DNA of 64,000 nucleotides from Anaerolineales bacterium (lineage in GTDB: Bacteria; Chloroflexota; Anaerolineae; Anaerolineales; Villigracilaceae). Position numbers and translations under genes: made by a program. Shown here one piece after another: positions 48,648 to 57,208 of the stretch (positions are counted from its first letter, which is position 1; the number at the start of each line of letters is the position of its first letter). The DNA is taken from positions 4,032,714 to 4,096,713 of the forward strand of contig CP129480.1 in the NCBI GenBank assembly GCA_030583885.1, given 5' to 3'. The notes under the pieces were generated by a model, which was given only the letters and a program-made list of their open reading frames with translations, had not been told where the DNA came from and made no database searches.

Positions 48648-49562
48648 ATGCGAAAAACATGCCTTCTGTGTGCCCTGCTCCTTGCCGCCTGCGCTTCCGC
48701 CGCCGAGCAGCCCATTGACGTTTCACCTCAACCATACCTTACCAGCACCTCCGTGCCGACCTTCACGCCAGACGTGCTTTTCATCGTCGAAACACCCGTC
48801 ACCACCAGCACACCTTTCATTTACATTATTGAAAAAGGCGATACGCTTAGTCAGATCGCTGAAAAATTCAAGATTTCACAGGATGCTCTCAGAGCGGCGA
48901 ACCCGGACCTCAAGACGAACATTCTTTCCATCGGACAGACGATCCTCATCCCTGACCCAGCCTCCCCTCTCGCCGCCGCTTCAACGCCCACGCCCGTGCC
49001 TGCTCCCGTCACCCAGACAGTTTGCCACCCCACAGCGGACTCGGGCAACTGGTGCTTTGCGCTCATCCAAAATAGTACGGACGGTGTTCTCGAAAACGTC
49101 TCTGCGCAGATCACACTGCTGGACGAAAACCATAATGCGATAGCCAGCCAGACCGCCTTTACGCCCCTGGACATTATTGCGCCAAATTCATCCCTGCCAG
49201 TGTATGTGTATTTCCCGAATTCGCCGGCCAACGTCAAACCGCAGGTCCAATTGTTGAGCGCGCTGCAATCGAATACATCACGCCATCTGCCTGCAAGCTT
49301 GACCCACACCATTGCCCAAATTGCATGGGACGGCAAAACCGCCCAACTCAGCGGGCAGATCCACCTGCCGGCAGAATCAACCGCCGCAACCCAGGTCTGG
49401 GTCGCGGCAGTGGCCTACGATACAAACGGGACAGTGGTCGGGGTCAAACGCTGGGAGGCTGGAGCGCTCCAGCCTGGGACGATAACCAACTTCCAGTTCG
49501 GGATGGCAAGCCTCGGGTCCGCGATCGAAGCGGTGAAGTTTTTCGTTCAGGCAATGCCGTAA
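48648..49562 (+). CDS. LysM-domain lipoprotein
   Basis: 304 residues: lipoprotein signal (LCALLLAACAS), Thr/Pro linker, one LysM (about 57-102, IEKGDTLSQIAEKFKI ... IGQTILIP) that binds peptidoglycan, and a C-terminal beta domain (about 125-304) resembling FxLYD-like folds of surface proteins. ATG 48648 lies 6 bp after TATAAT, so translation would be leaderless. The IS at 47387-48635 ends exactly at that -10 box and has removed or replaced the -35 region. Confidence 0.85.
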   Translation: MRKTCLLCALLLAACASAAEQPIDVSPQPYLTSTSVPTFTPDVLFIVETPVTTSTPFIYIIEKGDTLSQIAEKFKISQDALRAANPDLKTNILSIGQTILIPDPASPLAAASTPTPVPAPVTQTVCHPTADSGNWCFALIQNSTDGVLENVSAQITLLDENHNAIASQTAFTPLDIIAPNSSLPVYVYFPNSPANVKPQVQLLSALQSNTSRHLPASLTHTIAQIAWDGKTAQLSGQIHLPAESTAATQVWVAAVAYDTNGTVVGVKRWEAGALQPGTITNFQFGMASLGSAIEAVKFFVQAMP

Positions 49563-49563
49563 C

Positions 49564-49649
49564 GTCGTTGCGAGGAGGAGTGAAACGATGACGAAGCAAT
49601 CTCATGGTGAATGGGAAGATTACTTCGCCGATCCGCTCTTCATAATGAC
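49564..49649. repeat. Family B element, 86 bp, degenerate
   Basis: GTCGTTGCGAGG at 49564, internal GAAGCAATC/GATTACTTC, and a worn right end ATAATGAC (49649). Fills the gap between the LysM gene and the convergent binding-protein gene. Confidence 0.65.
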
Positions 49650-49655
49650 ATAAAT

Positions 49656-51260
49656 CTACTTTCCCTCCAGCCACATATATCGTTCAATCGGGATTGAAAT
49701 CGGGGTGAATATATAGCCTTTCACATAAGGTTTTATCAGACGATACGAAAATGAATGGGTTGTAAATAGCACAGGGGCGTCATCCACAATGAGCTGCTCG
49801 GCTTGCTGATACATGGCGATGCGTTTGGTCACATCCCGTTCAACGCGCGCGCTTTCGAGGAGTGCATCCAGTTCGGAGTTGGAATAGCCGCCATGATTCT
49901 GTACCGACCCGCTGTGGAACAGAATATCCGCAAAGTTTTCGGGATCGGCATAATCAGCACACCATCCGCCGCCAAAGATCTGACCGTGATTGCCCGAGAA
50001 TATCTGCTGATAATAATAATTGTATTCGATATTCTCGACCTGAAGGGTAACCCCCAGGTTCTGCTCCCACATCTCGGCCAGTGCGGCAACATCCCCGCCA
50101 ACGTAACTGCCAATGCCGCTTGCCGTATACGTAATGGGAGGTAATCCCTCCGCACTGCCATATTTGGATTGGGCAAGCAATTGACGCGCCTGCTCAGGGT
50201 CATAAGGCAAACCCTGCAGACCATAATGAAAACCGGGCAAACCGGGCGGGAAAGGACCAATGGCTGGCAAAGCCTGCCCGCGCAGGACGACCTCGATATA
50301 TCGTTGACGGTCAAACGCCATGGAGAATGCCCTGCGGACATTGACATCGTCAAACGGCGGCTGTACCGTATCGAAGACCACGTAGCCGGTACACAGATTG
50401 ATCCCCGTAACAAGGTCGCGGTTGAGCGGCTCCCCGGGGTCAAGAATGCGCTCGGCGGAATACAACCCCACACTTGTCAGATCTATCTCGCCCGTCTCAT
50501 ACAAACGCACACCATCCCCTGCGTATAGCTTTACCAGCACATAGGGAATGGAAGGCGCACCGAGATAAAAATCATTATTGGCTTCATAGATGATGTACTC
50601 AAACGATTTCCATTCCTTTAACTTATAAGGTCCTGTGCCGTTCGGTTTGCGAATCCACTCTTCACCAGACTCGACATTCTCCTTGTCCACGACAAACGCG
50701 GTGGCATAGGTCAACTTCAAAAGAAAGTAGGGCTTGGGCGCATCGATCGTGACTTGCAACGTTTTGTCGTCAACGACCTGCAGGCCGCTGATGTGGTCGG
50801 CCTGCCCTGTGACCATCTCCCGCACCCCGGCGATATCGCCGAGATACGTCAGCACCGTATCAGACTTAATCTGCGGACTGGCGGCTCGTTCCCATGAATA
50901 GACCACGTCATGAGCAGTGACCGGGCGCCCGTTGTGGAAAACGGCATGTTCGCGGATATGGAAGGTGTAGACTGTTCCATCGCCGCTGACCTCCCATGTT
51001 GACGCGAGGTCGGGAGTCAGGTTCAGGCGCGGATCGAGCGACACCAGTCCGCTGAAGATGAGTTTATTGCCCGCACTGTATGTGGTGGCCGGGTCATATT
51101 CGCGCAGGTTCGTGGATTCGCCTCCACTGTAAACAAGCGCCTGATTGAGCGGGACTCCGAATTGAAATAGTTTCGCGCTCAGCAAAATGGATGAAAGGAC
51201 GGCAAGCACGGACAGCCATCCCCAACCGCTGCGCAGGAATGTTTTTCTGAAGTTAGACAT
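49656..51260 (-). CDS. Extracellular solute-binding protein, family 5 (oligopeptide type)
   Basis: 534 residues: one N-terminal membrane anchor or uncleaved signal (WLSVLAVLSSILLSAKLF) and the SBP_bac_5 fold (VYSGGESTNLREYDPATTY, KLIFSGLVSLDPRLNLTPDL, NGTGPYKLKEW, DDVNVRRAFSMAFDRQRYI). Binds peptides or similar ligands outside the membrane. No permease or ATPase genes are adjacent. It is coupled by an 8-bp overlap to the peptidase gene upstream, suggesting joint work on peptides. Confidence 0.9.
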   Translation of the reverse strand: MSNFRKTFLRSGWGWLSVLAVLSSILLSAKLFQFGVPLNQALVYSGGESTNLREYDPATTYSAGNKLIFSGLVSLDPRLNLTPDLASTWEVSGDGTVYTFHIREHAVFHNGRPVTAHDVVYSWERAASPQIKSDTVLTYLGDIAGVREMVTGQADHISGLQVVDDKTLQVTIDAPKPYFLLKLTYATAFVVDKENVESGEEWIRKPNGTGPYKLKEWKSFEYIIYEANNDFYLGAPSIPYVLVKLYAGDGVRLYETGEIDLTSVGLYSAERILDPGEPLNRDLVTGINLCTGYVVFDTVQPPFDDVNVRRAFSMAFDRQRYIEVVLRGQALPAIGPFPPGLPGFHYGLQGLPYDPEQARQLLAQSKYGSAEGLPPITYTASGIGSYVGGDVAALAEMWEQNLGVTLQVENIEYNYYYQQIFSGNHGQIFGGGWCADYADPENFADILFHSGSVQNHGGYSNSELDALLESARVERDVTKRIAMYQQAEQLIVDDAPVLFTTHSFSYRLIKPYVKGYIFTPISIPIERYMWLEGK

Positions 51261-52617
51261 GTTCGCCTCCTTTCGGGTTGCCCCTGCGGACGATCAACCC
51301 CAGCACGAACACGCCAATCACGAGCAGGATCAGCAAACAGAAGCATAGCAGCGCAATGGTTAATGAAAGGGGCGGTCCGCTGGGCTGGGCTTCAGTGTCA
51401 CCGGAAGAGGAGGTGGGAATGGCATACGGTGTGGGCGTTATTGCAATTGGAATGCCTGCGATCGGAACGTAGGTGGGGACAAAGGTCGGGGTTGGCTGGG
51501 ATGTCGATTGGGCGGAAACAGGCCGGGGTGCGGCTCCGAGCGACTGTCTCCAGGCGTCTTCCAATCCCTCGGTGTTGAATCCGTAGACTTCCAGTAGTGC
51601 CGTATCCACGGGCTTGGCATCACGCAGGGCGACAAGCATTTTTGTCATCTTCTCCTGACCGTATGAATCGATCAGGAATTTTGTAATGCTGTAGGATTGA
51701 CTGTAGGAGAGGTTCGCCTTATCGGGGAGTTCGGAGAAGCCGCCATTCAACGAGCGGACGGAAAGCAGGGAGTCATTGCGAATCGCCTGGTCCAGCTGGA
51801 ATTGCATGCTCGCATCCAGGCCGCCTTCGCTGAACATGGCCAGGCCTTCATTCAACCACGCAGGGACAGTGCCGATGCAGGAGAAGGTGAAGTGACCGAC
51901 CAGCACATGAGTGATTTCGTGGATGATCGTATTTTTATCCCAGACGGAATTGGAGCCTGAGACGCCCATGATGACAATGCTGAAATCAGAGAACGCCAGG
52001 CCTCCCGTCCATGAAGGCTCGTAAAGGATGGCATCGCGCATGTCGAAATAGTTGGGATACACATACACATTGATCGGGTCATTTGTTTCGAGTCCCGCCT
52101 GCTCTTTATTGCGGCGCAGACTCTCCAGCCCGGCGTCGAGCATGGTTTGCACAAAGGATTGGTCCAGCCCGTACCAATGCAGGCGCAGGTCTCCACTTGT
52201 GAGAGTCTGCCAGTTGTGAGTATTGTCCAGCCAGACGGCTGACTGTGTTTCGCTTGTATATTGTGCGCCTGTTTCATCTGTAAAACGCCAGCGCCACCAT
52301 AATTGCGCACCGGGCGGGAGCGAGCCGCTTTGGCGCATGTCCCACGTCCATGCAGCATCGACGGAGTTCGACGGCGTAAATTGAGGGTAGGCTTTCGCAA
52401 TGACCTCGCCACAAGTCTGCTGCTCGTTGCCGTATTCCAAAACAACGGATGTGATGACCGCACTCGAGTGCAGGGTGGCTGAAAACGTGGCAGTTTCGGG
52501 AAATGCCAGTGTAACCCGGTCATTTTCCACATCAGCGCGAGGTGCGGCGGCGGCATGCGCGGGGGCGAAAATCATCGCCACCAACAAAAAGATAATGGCG
52601 GCAGGTCTGGTCTGCAT
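51253..52617 (-). CDS. Membrane-anchored gluzincin-type metallopeptidase
   Basis: 454 residues from ATG 52617 (GGAG 6 bp upstream; an ATG nine codons earlier is less likely). A signal peptide (AAIIFLLVAMIFAPAHA), a beta domain, then a Peptidase-MA-like catalytic part with HEITH (233-237) and a third ligand in WLNEGLAMF (Glu257). A Thr/Pro linker and C-terminal membrane helix (IALLCFCLLILLVIGVFVLG) anchor it with the enzyme outside. Overlaps the solute-binding protein gene. Confidence 0.85.
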   Translation of the reverse strand: MQTRPAAIIFLLVAMIFAPAHAAAAPRADVENDRVTLAFPETATFSATLHSSAVITSVVLEYGNEQQTCGEVIAKAYPQFTPSNSVDAAWTWDMRQSGSLPPGAQLWWRWRFTDETGAQYTSETQSAVWLDNTHNWQTLTSGDLRLHWYGLDQSFVQTMLDAGLESLRRNKEQAGLETNDPINVYVYPNYFDMRDAILYEPSWTGGLAFSDFSIVIMGVSGSNSVWDKNTIIHEITHVLVGHFTFSCIGTVPAWLNEGLAMFSEGGLDASMQFQLDQAIRNDSLLSVRSLNGGFSELPDKANLSYSQSYSITKFLIDSYGQEKMTKMLVALRDAKPVDTALLEVYGFNTEGLEDAWRQSLGAAPRPVSAQSTSQPTPTFVPTYVPIAGIPIAITPTPYAIPTSSSGDTEAQPSGPPLSLTIALLCFCLLILLVIGVFVLGLIVRRGNPKGGEHV

Positions 52618-52800
52618 CAACAACTCCTCCGTGGATTTTGCCAACTATATCATCAAAAGAAAGAGGTCACACGTAATTAGGACAAAGTCAGGAAACTTTG
52701 GTGACATCCATCCAATCCAAATCTCAGCGTGGTTTAATGTCAACATGTAAAATGGACATAGGTTGTTCGATTTTGCAGTTAATAATTTGGAGGAATACGT

Positions 52801-53283
52801 ATGAAGATGAATAAATTTTTTCTGGGCGGGCTGCTTATCCTGGCGGCTGTGGTTTATCTTATTGCTTCATCCACACAGGCAAGCGCAGAATATTTCATGA
52901 CCGTGGACGAATTGAAGGAGGACGGCGATTCGGCATATGGCAAGAGCCTGCGTCTTTCAGGCGCTGTGATCGGGGACACGATCCAATACGACCCGCAAAC
53001 CCTCACCCTTACCTTTGAGATCGCGCACGTCACTGGCAACAACAAGGAAATCGAGGCACAGGGCGGGTTGGCGGAAGTCCTGTATGTGGCGGTGAACGAT
53101 CCCGCCCGCCAGAGAGTGACCGTCGTTTATATCGGCGTCAAACCAGACCTGCTCCGCAACGAGGCACAAGCCATTATGACCGGCAAGCTTGGCGAGGACG
53201 GTATTTTCTATGCCGAGGAGCTGCTGCTCAAATGTCCCACCCGCTATGAAGAGGCGGTCCCCGAACAGGCCGAAAACGGTTAA
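52801..53283 (+). CDS. ccmE: Cytochrome c maturation protein CcmE, Cys type
   Basis: Periplasmic-side haem chaperone of System I. The 160 residues have an N-terminal anchor (FFLGGLLILAAVVYLIA) and the OB fold. The haem-binding motif H-x3-Y is replaced by C-x3-Y (Cys145, Tyr149 in LLLKCPTRYEE), the variant known from archaea and some Desulfovibrio. ATG 52801 follows GGAGG. A terminator separates it from ccmF. Confidence 0.9.
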   Translation: MKMNKFFLGGLLILAAVVYLIASSTQASAEYFMTVDELKEDGDSAYGKSLRLSGAVIGDTIQYDPQTLTLTFEIAHVTGNNKEIEAQGGLAEVLYVAVNDPARQRVTVVYIGVKPDLLRNEAQAIMTGKLGEDGIFYAEELLLKCPTRYEEAVPEQAENG

Positions 53284-53290
53284 AAAAATA

Positions 53291-53323
53291 ACCTGACAGG
53301 CTCCTTGCTTGTCAGGTTTTGTT
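53291..53323 (+). terminator. Terminator between ccmE and ccmF
   Basis: AACCTGACA (53291-53299) and TGTCAGGTT (53311-53319) flank an 11-nt loop and are followed by TTGTTT. It probably only partly stops transcription, raising ccmE relative to ccmF and beyond, unless ccmF has its own promoter in the next 60 bp. Confidence 0.75.
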
Positions 53324-53389
53324 TCCCCACTCCATCTCCCCCCTGTGCTCCTCCCTTAAGAGAGAGACAGGAACGATAAGGAAGAAATC

Positions 53390-55459
53390 ATGTTTGCAGA
53401 ATTTGGATATGGCGTTTTACTGGTTGGTTTTATTGTCACGATCTATAGCGGAGTTGCAGCGGTGTACGGCGTAACACACAAATCCGCAGCCCTCGTGGAA
53501 AGCGCGCGGCGGGCTCAACTGCTCACTTTTCCCCTAATCACACTCTCATCCTTAATCTTGATCTACCTGCTGGTAAACAACCACTATGAGGTCGCCTTTG
53601 TCTACGAAGTGACCAGCCGCAGCATGCCCACCTACCTGAAAGTAACCGCCTGGTGGGGCGGGCAGGCGGGTTCGCTTCTGTTTTGGTCGTGGCTGCTGGC
53701 GGTGTTCACCTCTGCAGTGACCTTGCGCAAATGGGACCGCGACGCCGAGTTCCTGCCATGGGTCATTGTAGTCTCCTCCGTTACGCTGGCGTTCTTTCTC
53801 GGCATGATCGTTTTCTACGAAAACCCATTTACCCGCTTCTGGCTGGTGAACGGGAATGTGATGCCGAGCATGTTCTCCCCCTCCGCGGTGGCGACCGTCT
53901 TCACACCGCAGGACGGGCAGGGACTGAACCCGCTTCTGCGCCACCCGGGCATGGTCATCCATCCCCCCATGCTGTACCTTGGTTTTGTCGCCTACGTCGT
54001 CCCCTTCGCTTTTGCGATTGCGGCGCTGGTCACCGGGCGCACCGATGACCGCTGGACGCGCATCACCCGCCGCTGGTCATTGTGGGCGTGGTTGTTCCTG
54101 TCGTTTGGCATCGTCCTTGGCGGACGCTGGGCGTACGACGTGCTGGGCTGGGGCGGCTACTGGGGCTGGGACCCGGTCGAGATCGCGTCCTTCATGCCCT
54201 GGCTGACCGGCACCGCTTTCCTGCATTCCGTCATGATTCAGGAAAAGCGCGGCATGCTCAAGCAATGGAATATGATCCTCATCATTCTGACGTATGCACT
54301 GGTCATTTTCGGCACGTTCCTGACGCGCTCAGGCGTGCTCTCCTCCGTGCATTCGTTTGCGAACAGCCCCATTGGTCCGTTCTTCATGGGCTTTGTGACA
54401 CTCACACTGGTGACCTCGGTCGCCCTGCTCATCTGGCGCTGGCCCCTGCTGCAAAGCGAAACAGAGATGAAGTCCATGCTTTCGCGCGAGGCGTTGTTCC
54501 TACTGAATAACCTGCTTTTCATGGGCATTCTTGTGGTTTGCTTCTGGGGGGTAATCTATCCGCTGATCTCCGAACTCTTCACCGGTCAAAAAGTGACCGT
54601 CGGTCCGCCTTATTATGAACGCGCGACGGGTCCGCTCTTTGCCGGTCTGCTCTTCCTGATGGCAATCGCACCGCTCTCCGCATGGGGACACTCCACCATC
54701 CAAACGCTCGGACGCGCGCTGTGGAAATCATTTGCGCTCGCCGCCGTCGTAACCATCCTGCTGACCTTCACGTACACGCAGAATATTTATGCCCTGGTCG
54801 GGTTCTTCCTTGTAACGCTGGTCTTATCCGCCACCCTGTATGAGTTCTGGCGCGGCACGCGCGCCAGACAAAAATCGCAAAAGGAGAATTTCTTTACCGC
54901 TCTCACAAGCCTGATGGGGCGCAATCGCCGCCGCTATGGCGGATACATCATCCACATCAGCATGGCATTGATGGCGATTGGCATTCTCGGCATTGAACTC
55001 TTCCAGAAAGAGACGCAAGGCACGCTGGGGCAGGGCGAGTCGTTGAACATTGCCAATTACACCGTGACCTACCGCGAACTCGCTTCATGGAATAGCCCCG
55101 GCGAAGGCGTGAACTACACCCGTTCGGTCGTGGATATTTACGAAAACGGTATTTATCTCGGTCAACTTGCCCCGCGCATTGACTTTTACTACGATGCCGA
55201 GCAAAACATGACCATCCCCGGACAGCGCTCCACCCTGAGGGATGACCTCTATATCCTGCTGCTCGACTGGCAGCCTGTATCCACGATGGGCGCGACTTTC
55301 AAGATCTACGTCAACCCGCTCGTCAACTGGCTTTGGATCGGAAGCCTGCTCTTCCTTGCTGGCATCATTTTTGCGGCATGGCCCGACCATGATCCAGCCG
55401 AGGAGCCCGCCCGACGGAATGCGGCCCGGAACAGCCAGCAAACGAGTGCGGCGGATTAA
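53390..55459 (+). CDS. ccmF: Haem lyase CcmF
   Basis: Core of the System I cytochrome c synthetase. 689 residues, about 14-15 membrane helices, with the tryptophan-rich WWD signature GWGGYWGWDPVE and conserved haem-ligand histidines in the flanking loops (HPGMVIHPPMLY). A long outer loop follows residue 530. Length fits the family. A weak repeat-like stretch (53329-53366) precedes it; no clear ribosome site other than AAGGAAGA. Confidence 0.94.
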   Translation: MFAEFGYGVLLVGFIVTIYSGVAAVYGVTHKSAALVESARRAQLLTFPLITLSSLILIYLLVNNHYEVAFVYEVTSRSMPTYLKVTAWWGGQAGSLLFWSWLLAVFTSAVTLRKWDRDAEFLPWVIVVSSVTLAFFLGMIVFYENPFTRFWLVNGNVMPSMFSPSAVATVFTPQDGQGLNPLLRHPGMVIHPPMLYLGFVAYVVPFAFAIAALVTGRTDDRWTRITRRWSLWAWLFLSFGIVLGGRWAYDVLGWGGYWGWDPVEIASFMPWLTGTAFLHSVMIQEKRGMLKQWNMILIILTYALVIFGTFLTRSGVLSSVHSFANSPIGPFFMGFVTLTLVTSVALLIWRWPLLQSETEMKSMLSREALFLLNNLLFMGILVVCFWGVIYPLISELFTGQKVTVGPPYYERATGPLFAGLLFLMAIAPLSAWGHSTIQTLGRALWKSFALAAVVTILLTFTYTQNIYALVGFFLVTLVLSATLYEFWRGTRARQKSQKENFFTALTSLMGRNRRRYGGYIIHISMALMAIGILGIELFQKETQGTLGQGESLNIANYTVTYRELASWNSPGEGVNYTRSVVDIYENGIYLGQLAPRIDFYYDAEQNMTIPGQRSTLRDDLYILLLDWQPVSTMGATFKIYVNPLVNWLWIGSLLFLAGIIFAAWPDHDPAEEPARRNAARNSQQTSAAD

Positions 55460-55502
55460 CAAGCCGAAAGTCGTTTATCCTTCGACTTCGCTGGAGATAT
55501 AC

Positions 55503-55988
55503 ATGAGAAAAAATATTCTCGTTTTACCCCTTGTTCTTATTCTAGGCGCGCTCTTCACCGGCGTTGTGCTCGCGCAGGAGAACCTTCCCACCGATGACGA
55601 AGTAAATGCGATCGCCAGGGAATTGTATTGCCCGGTCTGTGAGAATACACCGCTGGATGTCTGCCCGACGGAAGCCTGCCGTCAATGGCGTGAGCTGATC
55701 CGCCTGCAGCTGTCCGAGGGTATGACAGAACAGGAAATAAAGCAATATTTCGTGGATAACTACGGCGCTCGTGTGCTGGCTGAACCTCCGCGCACGGGAT
55801 TGAACTGGCTGATCTACATCCTGCCGCCGGTGATGATCTTGGCCGGTGCGTTCATTCTTTTAAGCTCCTTCCGCGAATGGACAAAGCCCAAGTCCGTTGA
55901 AGCAGGCACGGACGAGGAACGTGAAGCGTCGCTTGAAAAAGACGATTATGTCGCCCGTTTCGAGGAAGAGTTGAAGAAAAGAAAATAG
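55503..55988 (+). CDS. ccmH: CcmH/CycL-type thiol protein
   Basis: 161 residues: signal peptide (LVLPLVLILGALFTGVVLA), the CcmH helical bundle with its redox pair at Cys43/Cys46 (ELYCPVCENTP), then a membrane helix and a cytoplasmic tail. Compared with the usual LRCPxCQN motif there is an extra pair, Cys54 and Cys59 (VCPTEAC). It keeps apocytochrome cysteines reduced for haem attachment. Start ATG 55503 gives a signal peptide; an earlier in-frame start at 55242 lies within ccmF. Confidence 0.9.
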   Translation: MRKNILVLPLVLILGALFTGVVLAQENLPTDDEVNAIARELYCPVCENTPLDVCPTEACRQWRELIRLQLSEGMTEQEIKQYFVDNYGARVLAEPPRTGLNWLIYILPPVMILAGAFILLSSFREWTKPKSVEAGTDEEREASLEKDDYVARFEEELKKRK

Positions 55989-56066
55989 CTGTAAGGGCGA
56001 CCCGTCTGTTTTTCATGAAAGCCGATTAACTCTGGCGGGCCCCTCTACTTTATTACGGAGAATTTT

Positions 56067-56633
56067 ATGACTGAAACAAACACCCAAAAACGCGGCGTGC
56101 CGCTCTGGGCGCAGATTGCCATCTGGGTATTCATTGTGGGTTTGCTTGTGCTGGTGGGGGTGACGCTCAGCAAACGCCAGCAGGGGACGGTTCAGCCGGG
56201 CGATAAAATCCCTGATTTCACATTGCCGTTATTCAGCGGGTACGAATATGAAGGCAGAGGCGAAGTAAAACTTTCCGACTTTCAAGGCAAGGTGGTGGTG
56301 TTGAACTTCTGGGCTTCGTGGTGCAAGCCCTGCGAACAGGAAGCCGCCGAACTGGAGGAAACCTGGCAGTTTTACGAACCAACGGGACAGGTGATGTTCC
56401 TCGGCGTGGATTATGTGGATACCGAACCCGAGGCGCGCGCGTATTTGAGGAAGTTTGGAATTTCGTATCCCAACGGACCCGATATGGGCACAAAGATCTC
56501 GCAAATGTTCCGTATCCGCGGCGTGCCCGAAACATACTTTATTGACCGCAGCGGCGTACTTTATTATGTAAAGGTTGGACCCTTCCTTTCGGTCAATGAG
56601 ATAAAATCCATCATCGAACAAAAATTGCAATAA
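56067..56633 (+). CDS. ccmG: Thioredoxin-like CcmG/ResA protein
   Basis: 188 residues: an N-terminal membrane anchor (IAIWVFIVGLLVLVGVTL), then a TlpA/ResA thioredoxin fold with NFWASWCKPCEQEAAEL (redox CKPC) and cis-Pro in RGVPETYFID. Supplies reductant to CcmH or apocytochrome outside the membrane. Preceded by a decayed repeat of GC-rich arms (55990-56054) and a GGAG site. Confidence 0.92.
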   Translation: MTETNTQKRGVPLWAQIAIWVFIVGLLVLVGVTLSKRQQGTVQPGDKIPDFTLPLFSGYEYEGRGEVKLSDFQGKVVVLNFWASWCKPCEQEAAELEETWQFYEPTGQVMFLGVDYVDTEPEARAYLRKFGISYPNGPDMGTKISQMFRIRGVPETYFIDRSGVLYYVKVGPFLSVNEIKSIIEQKLQ

Positions 56634-56642
56634 GGCGGACAC

Positions 56643-57155
56643 ATGGAATTGGGCTCATTATTTTTGGTACTGGCAGTACTTGTGATCGTCGGCGTCTATT
56701 TATATGCGCCCTTCACAACCCGCGCGCGGCGCGCGCGGGTCAGCGAGTCGCACGAGGTCTCTGCATTGAAAGCGGAGCGCGACCGTGTCATTAATGCCCT
56801 GCAGGAACTCGATTTCGATTTCAAACTCGGCAAGATCCCCTCGGAAGATTATCCCGAACAACGCGCGCTGCTCCTGCAAAAAGGCGCGGACATCCTTCGC
56901 AAGCTCGATGAGATCGCGCCGGTATCATCCTCAGCCAGGGATGCTGAAACGCGCATCGAGAAAGCCGCCGCCGCAAAACGCGCGGACTCAGCGGCAAAAG
57001 TTGCCGAACCAAGCGATGAAGACCTCGAGGCCATGATCGCTTCACGGCGCAGGGAACATAAAACCAGGTCTGCCGGATTCTGCCCGAAATGCGGCAAGCC
57101 CGTGCTGGTTACGGATAAATTCTGCCCGTCTTGCGGGAAGGCATTAAGCAGTTAG
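56643..57155 (+). CDS. Membrane protein with C-terminal zinc ribbon
   Basis: 170 residues: an N-terminal helix (LFLVLAVLVIVGVYLYA), a coiled segment with ALKAERDRVINALQELDFDF and GKIPSEDYPEQR (reminiscent of CcmI N-terminal parts and of SHOCT-like helices), and a zinc ribbon CPKCGKPV ... FCPSCGKAL. It stands where ccmI is found in other System I operons and starts 9 bp after ccmG, so a CcmI-like role as apocytochrome holder is possible but unproven. Confidence 0.72.
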   Translation: MELGSLFLVLAVLVIVGVYLYAPFTTRARRARVSESHEVSALKAERDRVINALQELDFDFKLGKIPSEDYPEQRALLLQKGADILRKLDEIAPVSSSARDAETRIEKAAAAKRADSAAKVAEPSDEDLEAMIASRRREHKTRSAGFCPKCGKPVLVTDKFCPSCGKALSS

Positions 57156-57159
57156 CAAT

Positions 57160-57193
57160 CAGCTTTTAGCGGTTGGCTGCCGGCTAAAAGCTG
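57160..57193. repeat. Inverted repeat before the cytochrome gene
   Basis: CAGCTTTTAGC (57160-57170) and its exact complement (57183-57193) with a 12-nt loop, no T run. It lies 15 bp before the start of the next gene and could cover its ribosome site when longer pairs form. Confidence 0.6.
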
Positions 57194-57208
57194 ACATTGA
57201 GGAATTTC

